Origin: Pedobacter sp. BS3
GTDB taxonomy: Bacteria; Bacteroidota; Bacteroidia; Sphingobacteriales; Sphingobacteriaceae
Reading direction: 5' to 3'
NCBI RefSeq assembly: GCF_008274585.1
Contig: NZ_VTRT01000001.1
Span: 558,001-622,000, forward strand
Length of the DNA: 64,000 bases
Positions 16,492-25,272 of the stretch are shown piece by piece (position 1 is the first letter of the stretch; each line of letters starts with the position of its first letter). The translations under genes and the position numbers were made by a program. The notes beneath the pieces are model-generated. The model made no database searches. It was not told the origin of the DNA and was given only the letters and a program-made list of their open reading frames with translations.

Positions 16492-17340
16492 ATGAAACAA
16501 CTCAGTAAGATCATTAAAAAAAACGTTATCCGGGCGATATTATTTGCTATTCCTTTAACCGGATTTGGTAAAACTCCCGCAAGAATTGTATCCGTAAACG
16601 GCACCATCAGCGAAATTTTAGCTGATATTGGTCTGGAAAACAATATTGTAGGAACAGATATTACCAGCAATTACCCGGTTAGCCTGAAATCAAAACCCAA
16701 AGTAGGCCACAACCGGAATATCTCTGCCGAAGGCATACTGGCCCTAAAGCCCGAAGTGGTTACCGGTTTAACTACCGATGTTAAACCCGAGCTGGTTGCA
16801 CAGCTGAAAAGCGCCGGCGTTAAGCTGGAGCTCTTTAACCAGGAGTATTCTTCCGCCGGAACACGGAAGCTCATCCGCGAAGTAGCAGCAAAATTTGGCC
16901 GGCAACAGCAGGCTGAAACTATCATTAAAAAGCTGGATGCCGACCTTGCCGCAGCCGGTAAAATCAAAAAGGCTGCCACAAAGCCTAAAGTGCTGTTTAT
17001 TTATGCCCGTGGCACAGGAACCATGATGGTTTCAGGAACAAACACTCCGGTAGAAAAAATCATACAGCTGGCCGGCGGCGAAAATGCCGTAAAAGGATTT
17101 ACAGATTACAAGCCATTAACACCCGAAGCGCTGATTCTGGCAAATCCTGATGTGATTTTATTGTTCGACAGCGGCATGCAAAGCCTTGGCGGAGTTCAGG
17201 GTTTATCACAGGTAAAAGGTATAGCCCAAACCAACGCCGGAAAAAATCAAAAATTCATTACCATGGATGGCGAGCTGCTAACCAGCTTCGGCCCACGGTT
17301 GGGATTAGCCATTAACGAGTTGGCACAAAAAATAAAATAG
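16492..17340 (+). CDS. hmuT: Heme ABC transporter periplasmic binding protein
   Basis: A signal peptide-like N-terminus (VIRAILFAIPLTGFGKT) precedes a class III (BtuF/HmuT) binding protein of two lobes joined by a long helix: IVSVNGTISEILADIGLENNIVGTD, PKVGHNRNISAEGILALKPEVV, then FIYARGTGTMMVSG, GFTDYKPLTPEALILANPDVIL. 282 residues is typical of HmuT. Family members carry heme from the outer-membrane receptor to HmuUV. The next gene starts 6 bases after its stop. The signal peptide is short and basic; a longer start is not available in frame. Confidence 0.9.
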   Translation: MKQLSKIIKKNVIRAILFAIPLTGFGKTPARIVSVNGTISEILADIGLENNIVGTDITSNYPVSLKSKPKVGHNRNISAEGILALKPEVVTGLTTDVKPELVAQLKSAGVKLELFNQEYSSAGTRKLIREVAAKFGRQQQAETIIKKLDADLAAAGKIKKAATKPKVLFIYARGTGTMMVSGTNTPVEKIIQLAGGENAVKGFTDYKPLTPEALILANPDVILLFDSGMQSLGGVQGLSQVKGIAQTNAGKNQKFITMDGELLTSFGPRLGLAINELAQKIK

Positions 17341-17346
17341 GCTACA

Positions 17347-18393
17347 GTGCAAAGAAATTTTGGTTTAATACTAATTGGGTTAGCCTTGCTGCTGCTGGCA
17401 GTTATTGTTGTTTCCGCCTGTGTGGGCGCTGTATCCATCACTTTCAATGAATTTTGGGCTATCCTGTTGCACCAGTTTGGCGTAAGTAGCACAAATCATT
17501 TCGACCCGCAGCAGGAAGCAGTATTATTGGCCTTACGTATTCCACGGGTATTATTGGGCGTGCTTATCGGCGCTGGCCTGGCTATCTCCGGAGCATCCTT
17601 ACAGGGATTATTCCGCAATCCGCTGGCAGAACCGGGCCTTATTGGGATATCATCCGGAGCATCCTTATTCGCCGTTCTCATGATTGTGCTTGGAGCATCC
17701 CTGTTTCACAATTTACAGGCGCAATTTGGTTATTATGCCTTATCCGTAGCGGCTTTTACAGGAGCCTGCTTAACCACGTTCCTGGTTTACCGCATTTCGG
17801 TACATCGCGGAAAATCAAATATCACGGCACTCTTGCTTGCAGGTATTGCCATTAATGCCCTTGCGTTTGCCTTTGTGGGTTTAATGACCTACCTGGCAAC
17901 CGATGAGCAGCTGCGGAACATCACGTTCTGGAACCTGGGTAGCCTGGGTGGCGCCAGCTGGGAATCGGTATTAACGTTATTGCCCTTCGTGGGTATTCCA
18001 TTAATCGTTTTGCCGTTCATGGCAAAATCGCTGAACGCGTTCGCTCTCGGCGAAACACAGGCCTCGCACATGGGTATTCGCATTAACCGGGTTAAAAGTG
18101 CTGTAATTATCCTGTCTACAATGGCTGTGGGAGCCTCTGTAGCGGTTTCGGGAACAATCGGCTTTATCGGGCTTATCATTCCGCACATTATCCGCATGCT
18201 TTTCAGCGCCGACCATCGCCTGGTTATTCCCGCATCCGCATTGCTGGGAGCGGCCGTGCTTACCCTGGCCGATTTGCTGGCCAGAACCATTGTTGCCCCG
18301 GCCGAATTACCCATAGGCATCATCACCGCATTGGTGGGAGCGCCGGTATTCATTTACATCATCATTACCTATCATCGAAAAAAACTGTTTTGA
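17347..18393 (+). CDS. hmuU: Heme ABC transporter permease (FecCD family)
   Basis: 348 residues with about ten hydrophobic segments and the FecCD signatures: LRIPRVLLGVLIGAGLAISGASLQGLFRNPLAEPGLIGISSGAS near residues 57-105 and SGTIGFIGLIIPHIIRMLFSADHR near 260-285, the latter being the coupling-helix region that contacts the ATPase. It starts with GTG, 6 bases after hmuT, and ends one base before hmuV. It forms the inner-membrane channel of the HmuTUV importer. Confidence 0.93.
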   Translation: MQRNFGLILIGLALLLLAVIVVSACVGAVSITFNEFWAILLHQFGVSSTNHFDPQQEAVLLALRIPRVLLGVLIGAGLAISGASLQGLFRNPLAEPGLIGISSGASLFAVLMIVLGASLFHNLQAQFGYYALSVAAFTGACLTTFLVYRISVHRGKSNITALLLAGIAINALAFAFVGLMTYLATDEQLRNITFWNLGSLGGASWESVLTLLPFVGIPLIVLPFMAKSLNAFALGETQASHMGIRINRVKSAVIILSTMAVGASVAVSGTIGFIGLIIPHIIRMLFSADHRLVIPASALLGAAVLTLADLLARTIVAPAELPIGIITALVGAPVFIYIIITYHRKKLF

Positions 18394-18394
18394 A

Positions 18395-19180
18395 ATGATT
18401 ATAGTTGATAACATAAGCTACCGGGTTGGCAAAAATAATCTGCTCAAAAACGTCGGTTTCCGCATACACGAAGGCGAAATGCTGGTCATTATCGGTGCCA
18501 ATGGCGCCGGGAAAAGTACCTTACTTAAATTGCTTTGCGGCGACCAGCGACCACATTCGGGCAGTATCATGATTAACGACTCGCCGCTTAGCCAGCTCTC
18601 TTCCGCACAGCTGGCAGCAATCAGGGCCGTGCTCAGTCAGCATAACACCTTATCCATATCGTTTACCGTCCGCGAGCTGGTCATGATGGGGCGCTATCCG
18701 CATTACGAGCTTCGCCCGCGACCCATAGATTATGAGATAGCGGATGCGGTAATGGCCGAAACGGGTATCGCCGCTTTCGCCGAAAGAGATTACGGCACGC
18801 TGTCGGGCGGAGAACAGCAACGCGTGCAACTGGCCCGTGTCATTGCACAGATTTACGATGTTCCGGACTCATACCTGTTCCTGGACGAGCCCGTAAACGG
18901 ATTAGACCTGCTGTACCAGCAACGTATATTAAACACCGCCCGCCTGCTGGCCAATAAAGGGCATGGCGTAGTTTGTGTTTTACACGATATTAACCTGGCG
19001 GCCCGCTTCGCCGACAAAATACTGATATTAAAAAAGGGCGAAATGATTGCTTACGGATTACCATCCGAAGTAATTACCTGCGAAAATATTCACCAGGCCT
19101 TTGGCATAAACGTACGCCTGATGGATGAAGAACACTCAAAATGTCCGCTGGTTATTCCGGCGGTTTACAATAACAATTAA
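18395..19180 (+). CDS. hmuV: Heme ABC transporter ATP-binding protein
   Basis: An ABC ATPase of 261 residues with Walker A GANGAGKST, Q-loop LSQHN, signature LSGGEQQRVQLARVI, Walker B YLFLDEP and switch His in VLHDIN. The order with FecCD-type permease, HmuT-like binding protein and HmuS is the standard heme importer set. It starts one base after the permease stop, so the genes are tightly coupled. Confidence 0.94.
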   Translation: MIIVDNISYRVGKNNLLKNVGFRIHEGEMLVIIGANGAGKSTLLKLLCGDQRPHSGSIMINDSPLSQLSSAQLAAIRAVLSQHNTLSISFTVRELVMMGRYPHYELRPRPIDYEIADAVMAETGIAAFAERDYGTLSGGEQQRVQLARVIAQIYDVPDSYLFLDEPVNGLDLLYQQRILNTARLLANKGHGVVCVLHDINLAARFADKILILKKGEMIAYGLPSEVITCENIHQAFGINVRLMDEEHSKCPLVIPAVYNNN

Positions 19181-19191
19181 ATTTTAACAAA

Positions 19192-20220
19192 ATGGAAAAA
19201 GAACTCATAAGCTTAAAAGAACAATGGGATAAATTAAAAGCCGAACAACCTAAACTACGCATCCGCGAAGCGGCTAAGCAGCTTCATGTTACCGAGGCCG
19301 GGCTGGTGAATACCGGTGTAGGCGAATACAATATCCGGCTAAACAGTCAGTTTCAGGAGTTGCTGAAAGAAGTGAACACACTGGGAAAAGTACTGGCGCT
19401 TACCCGTAATGATTATTGCGTTCATGAGCGGAAAGGCGTTTACAAAAAAGCGTCGTTTAACGGACATATCGGGTTGGTGGTTACTCCCGATATTGATTTG
19501 CGCCTGTTTATGGATCAGTGGCAGTTTGGTTTCGCGGTTAATGAAAATAACCGTCGCAGCCTGCAGTTTTTCGACCAGCATGGCGAAGCGGTGCACAAAA
19601 TTTATCTTACAGAAGAAAGCGACGAAAGTGCTTACCACTTGCTGGTGGCAAAATACCGGGCCGAAGAGCAATTGCAGGAATTACTGATTGCGCCGGCAAG
19701 GGAAGCTGTTGATGAAACTCCGGACGAGGAAATCAATGTTGAAGGGTTTCGCGATGCCTGGAGAGCGTTGCAGGACACGCATCACTTTTTTGGTATGCTG
19801 CGCAAATATGGCGTCACACGTACACAGGCATTGAGGCTTGCGCCGGATGATTATGCCAAGCCCCTTGAAGTGGATGTCCTGAAAAAAACGCTGCAAACCG
19901 CGGCCGGCACGCAGCAGGAAATTATGGTATTTGTTGGTAATCCGGGCTGCATACAAATACACACCGGCCCCGTACAAAAATTACTTGAAACAGGTCCCTG
20001 GTTTAATGTACTCGACCCGGATTTTAACCTGCACCTGCGTTTAGACGGTGTGGCTTCGGCATGGCTGGTTAAAAAACCTACTTCCGAAGGTTTGGTGCAC
20101 AGCATCGAGGCTTTTGATGAAGCAGGAAACATCGTTATCCAGTACTTTGGTAAACGCAAGCCCGGTATTCCCGAAAGCGAAGGCTGGCGTGCACTGCTGA
20201 AAAATTTAGGATTGCTTTAA
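19192..20220 (+). CDS. hmuS: HmuS/HemS family heme-degrading or heme-carrier protein
   Basis: A cytoplasmic protein of 342 residues made of two related HemS domains (about 1-165 and 180-342). LRIREAAKQLHVTEAGLV, RNDYCVHERKGVYKKASFNGHIGLV and the second-repeat RTQALRLAPDDYAKPL are family features; LQDTHHFFGMLRKYG near residue 195-208 contains the candidate axial heme His. Members bind imported heme and deliver it to, or act as, a heme oxygenase. It starts 11 bases after hmuV and closes the operon, which ends in a repeat hairpin. Confidence 0.92.
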   Translation: MEKELISLKEQWDKLKAEQPKLRIREAAKQLHVTEAGLVNTGVGEYNIRLNSQFQELLKEVNTLGKVLALTRNDYCVHERKGVYKKASFNGHIGLVVTPDIDLRLFMDQWQFGFAVNENNRRSLQFFDQHGEAVHKIYLTEESDESAYHLLVAKYRAEEQLQELLIAPAREAVDETPDEEINVEGFRDAWRALQDTHHFFGMLRKYGVTRTQALRLAPDDYAKPLEVDVLKKTLQTAAGTQQEIMVFVGNPGCIQIHTGPVQKLLETGPWFNVLDPDFNLHLRLDGVASAWLVKKPTSEGLVHSIEAFDEAGNIVIQYFGKRKPGIPESEGWRALLKNLGLL

Positions 20221-20228
20221 TTAATCAA

Positions 20229-20371
20229 AAGAGGGTGTCTAAAAGTCTGCGATGGTCATCCTGAGCCTGTCGAAGGATTGGTTCATTGTGGCTACAGACG
20301 CTTCCCCGAGACTTCGGGGTCAGCGTGACTGCTCATTAATTGGCTTTGTTGACTTTTTAGACACCCTCTTT
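20229..20371. repeat. MITE-like hairpin element of about 143 bases
   Basis: Terminal inverted repeats AGAGGGTGTCTAAAAGTC (20229-20246) and its complement with one extra T (ending about 20371) bracket a 100-base core. The core holds TCATCCTGAGCCTGTCGAAG and a CCCCGA/TCGGGG hairpin (20304-20319). No frame is coding. It could double as the terminator of the heme operon. Nothing suggests a transposase. Confidence 0.6.
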
Positions 20372-20481
20372 GTTTAACTAAGCGTGAGTTTTGGGCCTCA
20401 AATTAACGTGAGTTCGATTAATAATCATTAGTCTTTATGTTTTTTCAATGGTATTCATGAGCTCACTGCGTTCGGTTGCTT

Positions 20482-20675
20482 TCCCGAGGCCTCGGGATCC
20501 TCGTCCCGAGGTTTCGCATTCGCGTCAAGATAAGAAGCTAAAAAGCCCCTACCGTCCTTCCCCCCGGGTACTCGGGGGATCCGGAATCTCCTAAATAGCA
20601 GCATAAGCGCCGCTTTAATCCCGAAGTTTCGGGATGAATCAAGTTCAGGGTGACGGGGTTCCGGGCTTTTTAGCT
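20482..20675. repeat. Dispersed hairpin-rich repeat, copy A
   Basis: A perfect palindrome TCCCGAGGCCTCGGGA (20482-20497) is followed by further CCCGA-type hairpins at 20561-20578 and 20618-20635. A 13-base inverted repeat, AGCTAAAAAGCCC (20536-20548) and GGGCTTTTTAGCT (20663-20675), encloses 140 bases. Bases 20527-20550 are identical to 33352-33375 (24 of 24), so this is a dispersed family rather than chance. Confidence 0.65.
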
Positions 20676-20922
20676 CTGTCTGTACTTTTTTTGAATGCAA
20701 CTGCTTAATTAGCAATAAATTAGGTATAATTTCACAAAATTAACGTGACGCTAATACGGATACTCCCTCATGATGAACGTGTTTCAGCATTAGCTTTTTA
20801 CGTTCATCCTAATCAATATTTCTATCGACTGAAACATAAATCATTGATACGCAATAAATAACATCCAAAGCTCACATTAACTAAACCTAAAACACAGGAG
20901 CGGATACCGGCCGTATAAGCGT

Positions 20923-20958
20923 GTGGCAGCACTACTTTTACCGAAGTAATGCTGCCAC
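20923..20958 (-). terminator. Hairpin downstream of terC
   Basis: GTGGCAGCA and TGCTGCCAC pair over 9 bases, with ACTT/AAGT continuing the stem. It lies 39 bases past the terC stop. There is a short T-run only on the plus side, so direction is uncertain. Confidence 0.55.
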
Positions 20959-20996
20959 GGCTTTTCTAAAAATAATGATCAGGCCCCCGAACGTTA

Positions 20997-21797
20997 TCAG
21001 CTTTTTTTCTCCGGGCTTTCCGCTTCTTCGCCCATATTATGCAACCGTACGGGTTTTGAGGCATTGGCTTTCATTTTGAGATTAAGCATTTCTACCAGGA
21101 CAGAAAATGCCATGGCAAAATAAATATAGCCTTTGGGGATGTGCTGATCTAAGGCTTCGGCCAGCAACGACACACCGATGAGCAGTAAAAATGATAATGC
21201 CAGCATCTTTACGGTAGGGTGCCTGTTCACAAAATTGCTGATGCTGCCCGAAGAGATCATCATGATAATTACAGCAATAACTACGGCGGCTATCATGATC
21301 TCAATATGCTGTGCCATACCTACAGCAGTGATCACCGAGTCGAGCGAAAAAACAATATCTAATATCAGGATCTGGATAATGGTTCCCCAGAAAGATTTGG
21401 GAGCCTTTGCAGCGTTCTCGTGCTCATCGCCTTCCAGCTTCTCGTGAATTTCGCTGGTGCTTTTATAAATAAGAAATAATCCTCCGAGCAATAAGATAAG
21501 ATCGCGGCCTGAGATAGCCATTTTTTCAAGCAGCGACTCGTTCTGAACATTGAACCAGGTGCCGATATTAAAAAGCGGCGAAGTTAGCGTCATGATCCAG
21601 CTTAACGAGAGCAGCAACAATACCCGTGTGATCATAGCAAGACCGAGCCCTACCTGCCGGGCCTTTTTTTGCTGGCTTTGGGGCAGCTTACCGGATAGTA
21701 TGGAGATAAAAATAATGTTATCAATACCCAGAACTATTTCAAGTACGGTCAGGGTGATGAGCGAGATCCATGCCTCGGGAGTAAACAGAAATTCCAT
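20997..21797 (-). CDS. TerC family integral membrane protein
   Basis: 266 residues with seven or so transmembrane helices. The two TerC half-motifs are visible: LGIDNIIFISILSG near residues 23-36 and FSLDSVITAVGM near 150-161, each with a conserved acidic residue inside a helix. Members (TerC, Alx, YkoY) export Mn2+ or other metals, in several cases loading secreted enzymes. The last 25 residues are charged and cytoplasmic. It is a single gene, divergent from SusC; no riboswitch such as yybP-ykoY was recognised upstream, in the 330 bases shared with SusC. Confidence 0.9.
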   Translation of the reverse strand: MEFLFTPEAWISLITLTVLEIVLGIDNIIFISILSGKLPQSQQKKARQVGLGLAMITRVLLLLSLSWIMTLTSPLFNIGTWFNVQNESLLEKMAISGRDLILLLGGLFLIYKSTSEIHEKLEGDEHENAAKAPKSFWGTIIQILILDIVFSLDSVITAVGMAQHIEIMIAAVVIAVIIMMISSGSISNFVNRHPTVKMLALSFLLLIGVSLLAEALDQHIPKGYIYFAMAFSVLVEMLNLKMKANASKPVRLHNMGEEAESPEKKS

Positions 21798-22129
21798 ACG
21801 TGTAACCTAATCTGGGGCTAAAAGTAGAAAAAAAGAAAAATATTTTACACGTTGTAAAACGAATTAAAACAACAATTGTTATAGCCTGAAAAGTGCCTGT
21901 TTTGATGAGTTGTTTTATGAACCTAAGCTCAACGAAATTCAGCTATAATTCCTTTAATAGATATTAAAATATCAATAAATCAATGCTTTTATTATTAAAA
22001 AAATAATCTAACTGTAAAAATAGTACAACTTTAAAAATAAATGTTAAAAAATGTTAAAAAAAATTTTGAGATAAAAATTGAGTTACACACTTTTACATAT
22101 TATTAATCATTAACTTTAAACACCAGAGT
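21798..22129. other. AT-rich divergent promoter region of terC and the SusC gene
   Basis: No gene seen. Bases 21950-22080 are very AT-rich with runs of A and T such as AAATGTTAAAAAATGTTAAA, typical of strong Bacteroidetes upstream regions. No exact TAnnTTTG box was found near the SusC ATG. Confidence 0.4.
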
Positions 22130-25100
22130 ATGAAAAAACTTCTATCAAGTTTATTCATCCTGCTTATTGTATCTGTATGTGCAGTTGCGCAGGAGCGTAC
22201 CATCACCGGTACGGTTACTGATAGCCAGGACGGTTCTCCGCTTCCCGGCGTGAGTATAAAAATCAAGGGAACAACAGTAGGTACGCAAACCGGTCCCAAC
22301 GGTACGTACTCTATTAAAGCACCAAGCAGTGCTGTTTTGGTATTTACGTATATTGGTTATGCCAGTAAAGAAATAACCGTAGGCACCAGCAATGTAATCA
22401 GTACCAGTCTTTCGTTAGATACCAAACAACTGGGTGAGGTTGTTGTGACTGCGCTGGGGATAAAACGTGAGAAAAAAAGCTTAGGTTATTCCGTTCAAAA
22501 TGTTGATGGTGATGAAATAGTGTCATCACGTGAACCGAATATTGTAAATGCTTTGGCTGGTAAAGTGGCTGGTGTACAAATTAATAATTCAGGTGGACAG
22601 GCTGGATCTTCTTCCCGTATCACCATTCGAGGTAATACATCTATTAATGGTAATAATGAACCTTTATTTGTAATAGATGGTATCCCGGTTGATAATAGCA
22701 CTAACAGAGGGATAAGCGAAAATACAGAAAGTGCATTGTTTAATGGTTATGGCAGTAATCGGGCTATAGATATCGATCCTAATATAATTGAAAGTATTAG
22801 TGTATTAAAAGGAGCCTCGGCTAGTGCATTATATGGGTCACGCGGTGCATTTGGTGTTATTTTGATAACTACCAAGAAAGGTGAAAAAGATTTAAACAGG
22901 CGGTTTCCTAAAGTCTCATTCTCTTCTAATGCTTCATTTGATAATGCTATAACAGATGGTTATCAAACTTCATATCTTCAGGGATCATTGGGTTTATATA
23001 AAAGCGGCTTACCAGTTGAATTAGGTGGATATGCCGAAACTGGAGCAACTCAAACTTCTGCCAGCTGGGGACCTCATAAGGATTCTGTTAGTCAAAATGT
23101 GATTAATGCTATAGGGATGCCTAAAATCATTGATCCCAGGAAGGAATTTTATAGGACGGGGACTGTCTATAATAATTCAATTTCTTTAAGTGGGGGTGGA
23201 GATAAGTCAAGCTACATTGTAAGTTATTCTAACTTAAGTCAGAATGGTATAGTTCCAAACAACACCTTTAAGAAGAATTCTTTTACGGCGAATTTTACTT
23301 CTAATTTAAGCAAAAACTTTACGACCAGTACTTCTGTAAGTTATATAAATTCTGTAAATCATAGATTCTCAGAAGGGAACGGGGCTCGATCGTTTACTTA
23401 TGGGCTTAATTTTGCGCCTATATCTTTTGATATAAAAGAAGCTTATGAAAAGTATGGCAATTTGGCTTGGACAGCCAATAACAACTATACAACCGGTTTT
23501 AATAATCCTTTTTGGATTGTTAATAACAATTCGCTGCCAAGCGTGGTTGATCGGATGATAATTTCCAATGAATTAAATTATCAGATTTTACCATGGTTAA
23601 AGCTAACTAATAGAGTCGGATTAGATAGTTATACTGACCAACAATCAGAAAGGATAAATATCAATACAATATCTGTTCCCAATGGTCGAATGTTCGAGGC
23701 GGCGATAAAACAGCGACAAATTAATAATGATTTAATCCTATCGGCCGATAAAAAGATTAATGATGATTTATCTTTTACAGCATTATTAGGTAATAATATT
23801 AATGACAGGTTGTATGCACGTCGTACTATACGGGGCTTAGATTTAAGTGTTCCCGGATATTATGATATTACCAATGCTGAAACAGTGCAATCTTATCAAC
23901 TGGATTCACGTAGAAGATTGATAGGTTTATATGCTGCTGGCTCATTGGATTATAAGGAATATTTATTTTTAAATTTAACGGCTAGAAACGATTGGTCTTC
24001 TACATTGCCTAAGAAAAATAATTCTTTCTTTTACCCTTCAGCATCAGTAGGATTTGTTTTCTCGGATCTTTTAGGTTTATCAAACAATAAATATTTCTCT
24101 TATGGTAAGCTTCGCTTATCTTATGCACAAGCTGGTAATGATGCTGATCCTTACTTAGTTTATCAAACTTATAGTCAGGCCAACCCTAGTGATGGGACAA
24201 GGGGAGAAATCATATTTCCTTATAATGGGATAAATGGATTTCTGCTTAGTAATGTCTTAGCTAATAGTGATTTGACTCCAGAAAAAGTAACAGAAACGGA
24301 AATTGGTACAGATTTGCGGTTTTTTAGGAATCGTTTAGGAATCGAGTTCTCTTATTATGATAAAGTTTCTAAAGATCAGATATTATTACAGGAAGTAGCA
24401 AGTTCTGGCGGATACTCTGATAAGGTTATTAATGGAGGAGAGGTTTCTAATCGTGGTGTAGAATTAGTAGTGACTGCTACTCCGGTGAAATCAAAGAACT
24501 TCACCTGGGATATTTTATTGAACTATGCCAAAAATAACTATAAGCTAAAGTCTCTTGCTGAAGGCATAGACAATATATTTTTAGGAGGTTTCTCAACTCC
24601 TCAAATCAGGGTAGATAAAAAGTATGGATATGGTGTAATTTGGGGACAGGGATATAAGACTAATAGTGATGGTAAATTGTTAATAGATGATGATGGATAT
24701 CCCATTCTATCTGATGAACTCGGACCTATTGGAAATGTAACTCCTGATTGGACAGGTGGCATTAGAAATACTTTTACGTATAAAGGGTTAAGCTTATCTA
24801 CGTTATTTGATATAAAACAAGGGGGAGATATTCTCAACCTTGATTTGTATTATTCAACATACTATGGTACTGCTAAAGTTACAGAACAACGTAATACAAC
24901 CAAGGTATGGGATGGTATACGTGAGTCTGACGGGAAAGCGAATACAATCCCTGTACTCCAAGATCAAAGCTATTTTCAAAATTTTTATTCATACGTTGAC
25001 CAAAACTTTGTTGAAGACGGAAGTTTTGTCAAATTGAGAGAAATCACCCTTAGTTATTCTTTACCGAAATCTCTTATACAAAAGAGTCCATTTGAATCTG

Positions 25101-25261
25101 TAAGTTTTTCCGTTACAGGCAGAAATTTATGGATTAAATCTGATTTTAGTTATTTAGATCCGGAAGGTAGTTTACTGGGAGATACAAATTCTCAGGGTTT
25201 ATACCATGCTATAACTCCAGGAACCCGCGGTTGGACGTTTGGTCTTAATGTTAAATTTTAA
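22130..25261 (+). CDS. SusC/RagA family TonB-linked outer-membrane protein
   Basis: 1043 residues: signal peptide (KKLLSSLFILLIVSVCAVAQ), a CarboxypepD_reg-like beta-sandwich (about 22-105, ITGTVTDSQDGSPLPGVSI), TonB box (LGEVVVTALGIKREKK), plug (VNALAGKVAGVQI, PLFVIDGIPVDN, ISVLKGASASALYGSRG) and a large barrel ending GWTFGLNVKF. With its SusD partner it imports oligomers through a lidded barrel. No enzyme or sensor gene is adjacent, so the substrate is unknown. Base composition changes inside the gene: a 60-base line at 22201 is 33/60 GC, one at 24001 is 18/60 (hand counts), suggesting recombination or foreign origin of the barrel part. Confidence 0.95.
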   Translation: MKKLLSSLFILLIVSVCAVAQERTITGTVTDSQDGSPLPGVSIKIKGTTVGTQTGPNGTYSIKAPSSAVLVFTYIGYASKEITVGTSNVISTSLSLDTKQLGEVVVTALGIKREKKSLGYSVQNVDGDEIVSSREPNIVNALAGKVAGVQINNSGGQAGSSSRITIRGNTSINGNNEPLFVIDGIPVDNSTNRGISENTESALFNGYGSNRAIDIDPNIIESISVLKGASASALYGSRGAFGVILITTKKGEKDLNRRFPKVSFSSNASFDNAITDGYQTSYLQGSLGLYKSGLPVELGGYAETGATQTSASWGPHKDSVSQNVINAIGMPKIIDPRKEFYRTGTVYNNSISLSGGGDKSSYIVSYSNLSQNGIVPNNTFKKNSFTANFTSNLSKNFTTSTSVSYINSVNHRFSEGNGARSFTYGLNFAPISFDIKEAYEKYGNLAWTANNNYTTGFNNPFWIVNNNSLPSVVDRMIISNELNYQILPWLKLTNRVGLDSYTDQQSERININTISVPNGRMFEAAIKQRQINNDLILSADKKINDDLSFTALLGNNINDRLYARRTIRGLDLSVPGYYDITNAETVQSYQLDSRRRLIGLYAAGSLDYKEYLFLNLTARNDWSSTLPKKNNSFFYPSASVGFVFSDLLGLSNNKYFSYGKLRLSYAQAGNDADPYLVYQTYSQANPSDGTRGEIIFPYNGINGFLLSNVLANSDLTPEKVTETEIGTDLRFFRNRLGIEFSYYDKVSKDQILLQEVASSGGYSDKVINGGEVSNRGVELVVTATPVKSKNFTWDILLNYAKNNYKLKSLAEGIDNIFLGGFSTPQIRVDKKYGYGVIWGQGYKTNSDGKLLIDDDGYPILSDELGPIGNVTPDWTGGIRNTFTYKGLSLSTLFDIKQGGDILNLDLYYSTYYGTAKVTEQRNTTKVWDGIRESDGKANTIPVLQDQSYFQNFYSYVDQNFVEDGSFVKLREITLSYSLPKSLIQKSPFESVSFSVTGRNLWIKSDFSYLDPEGSLLGDTNSQGLYHAITPGTRGWTFGLNVKF

Positions 25262-25272
25262 CCAAGAGAATC

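Larger units (their letters stand above)
20372..20996. other. Intergenic stretch with hairpin repeats, no gene
   Basis: Besides the elements listed separately, 20372-20480 and 20680-20920 are AT-rich and non-coding. An 86-codon minus frame at 20455-20715 crosses several hairpins and repeat units and is considered spurious. I see no RNA gene here. Confidence 0.5.

Noticed and set aside
20455-20715. 86-codon open frame on the minus strand
   Set aside because: It crosses palindromes and a dispersed repeat whose other copy gives a different frame; no signal of coding.
21798-22129. yybP-ykoY type manganese riboswitch upstream of terC
   Set aside because: No conserved paired helices or terminator seen on the minus strand before the ATG.
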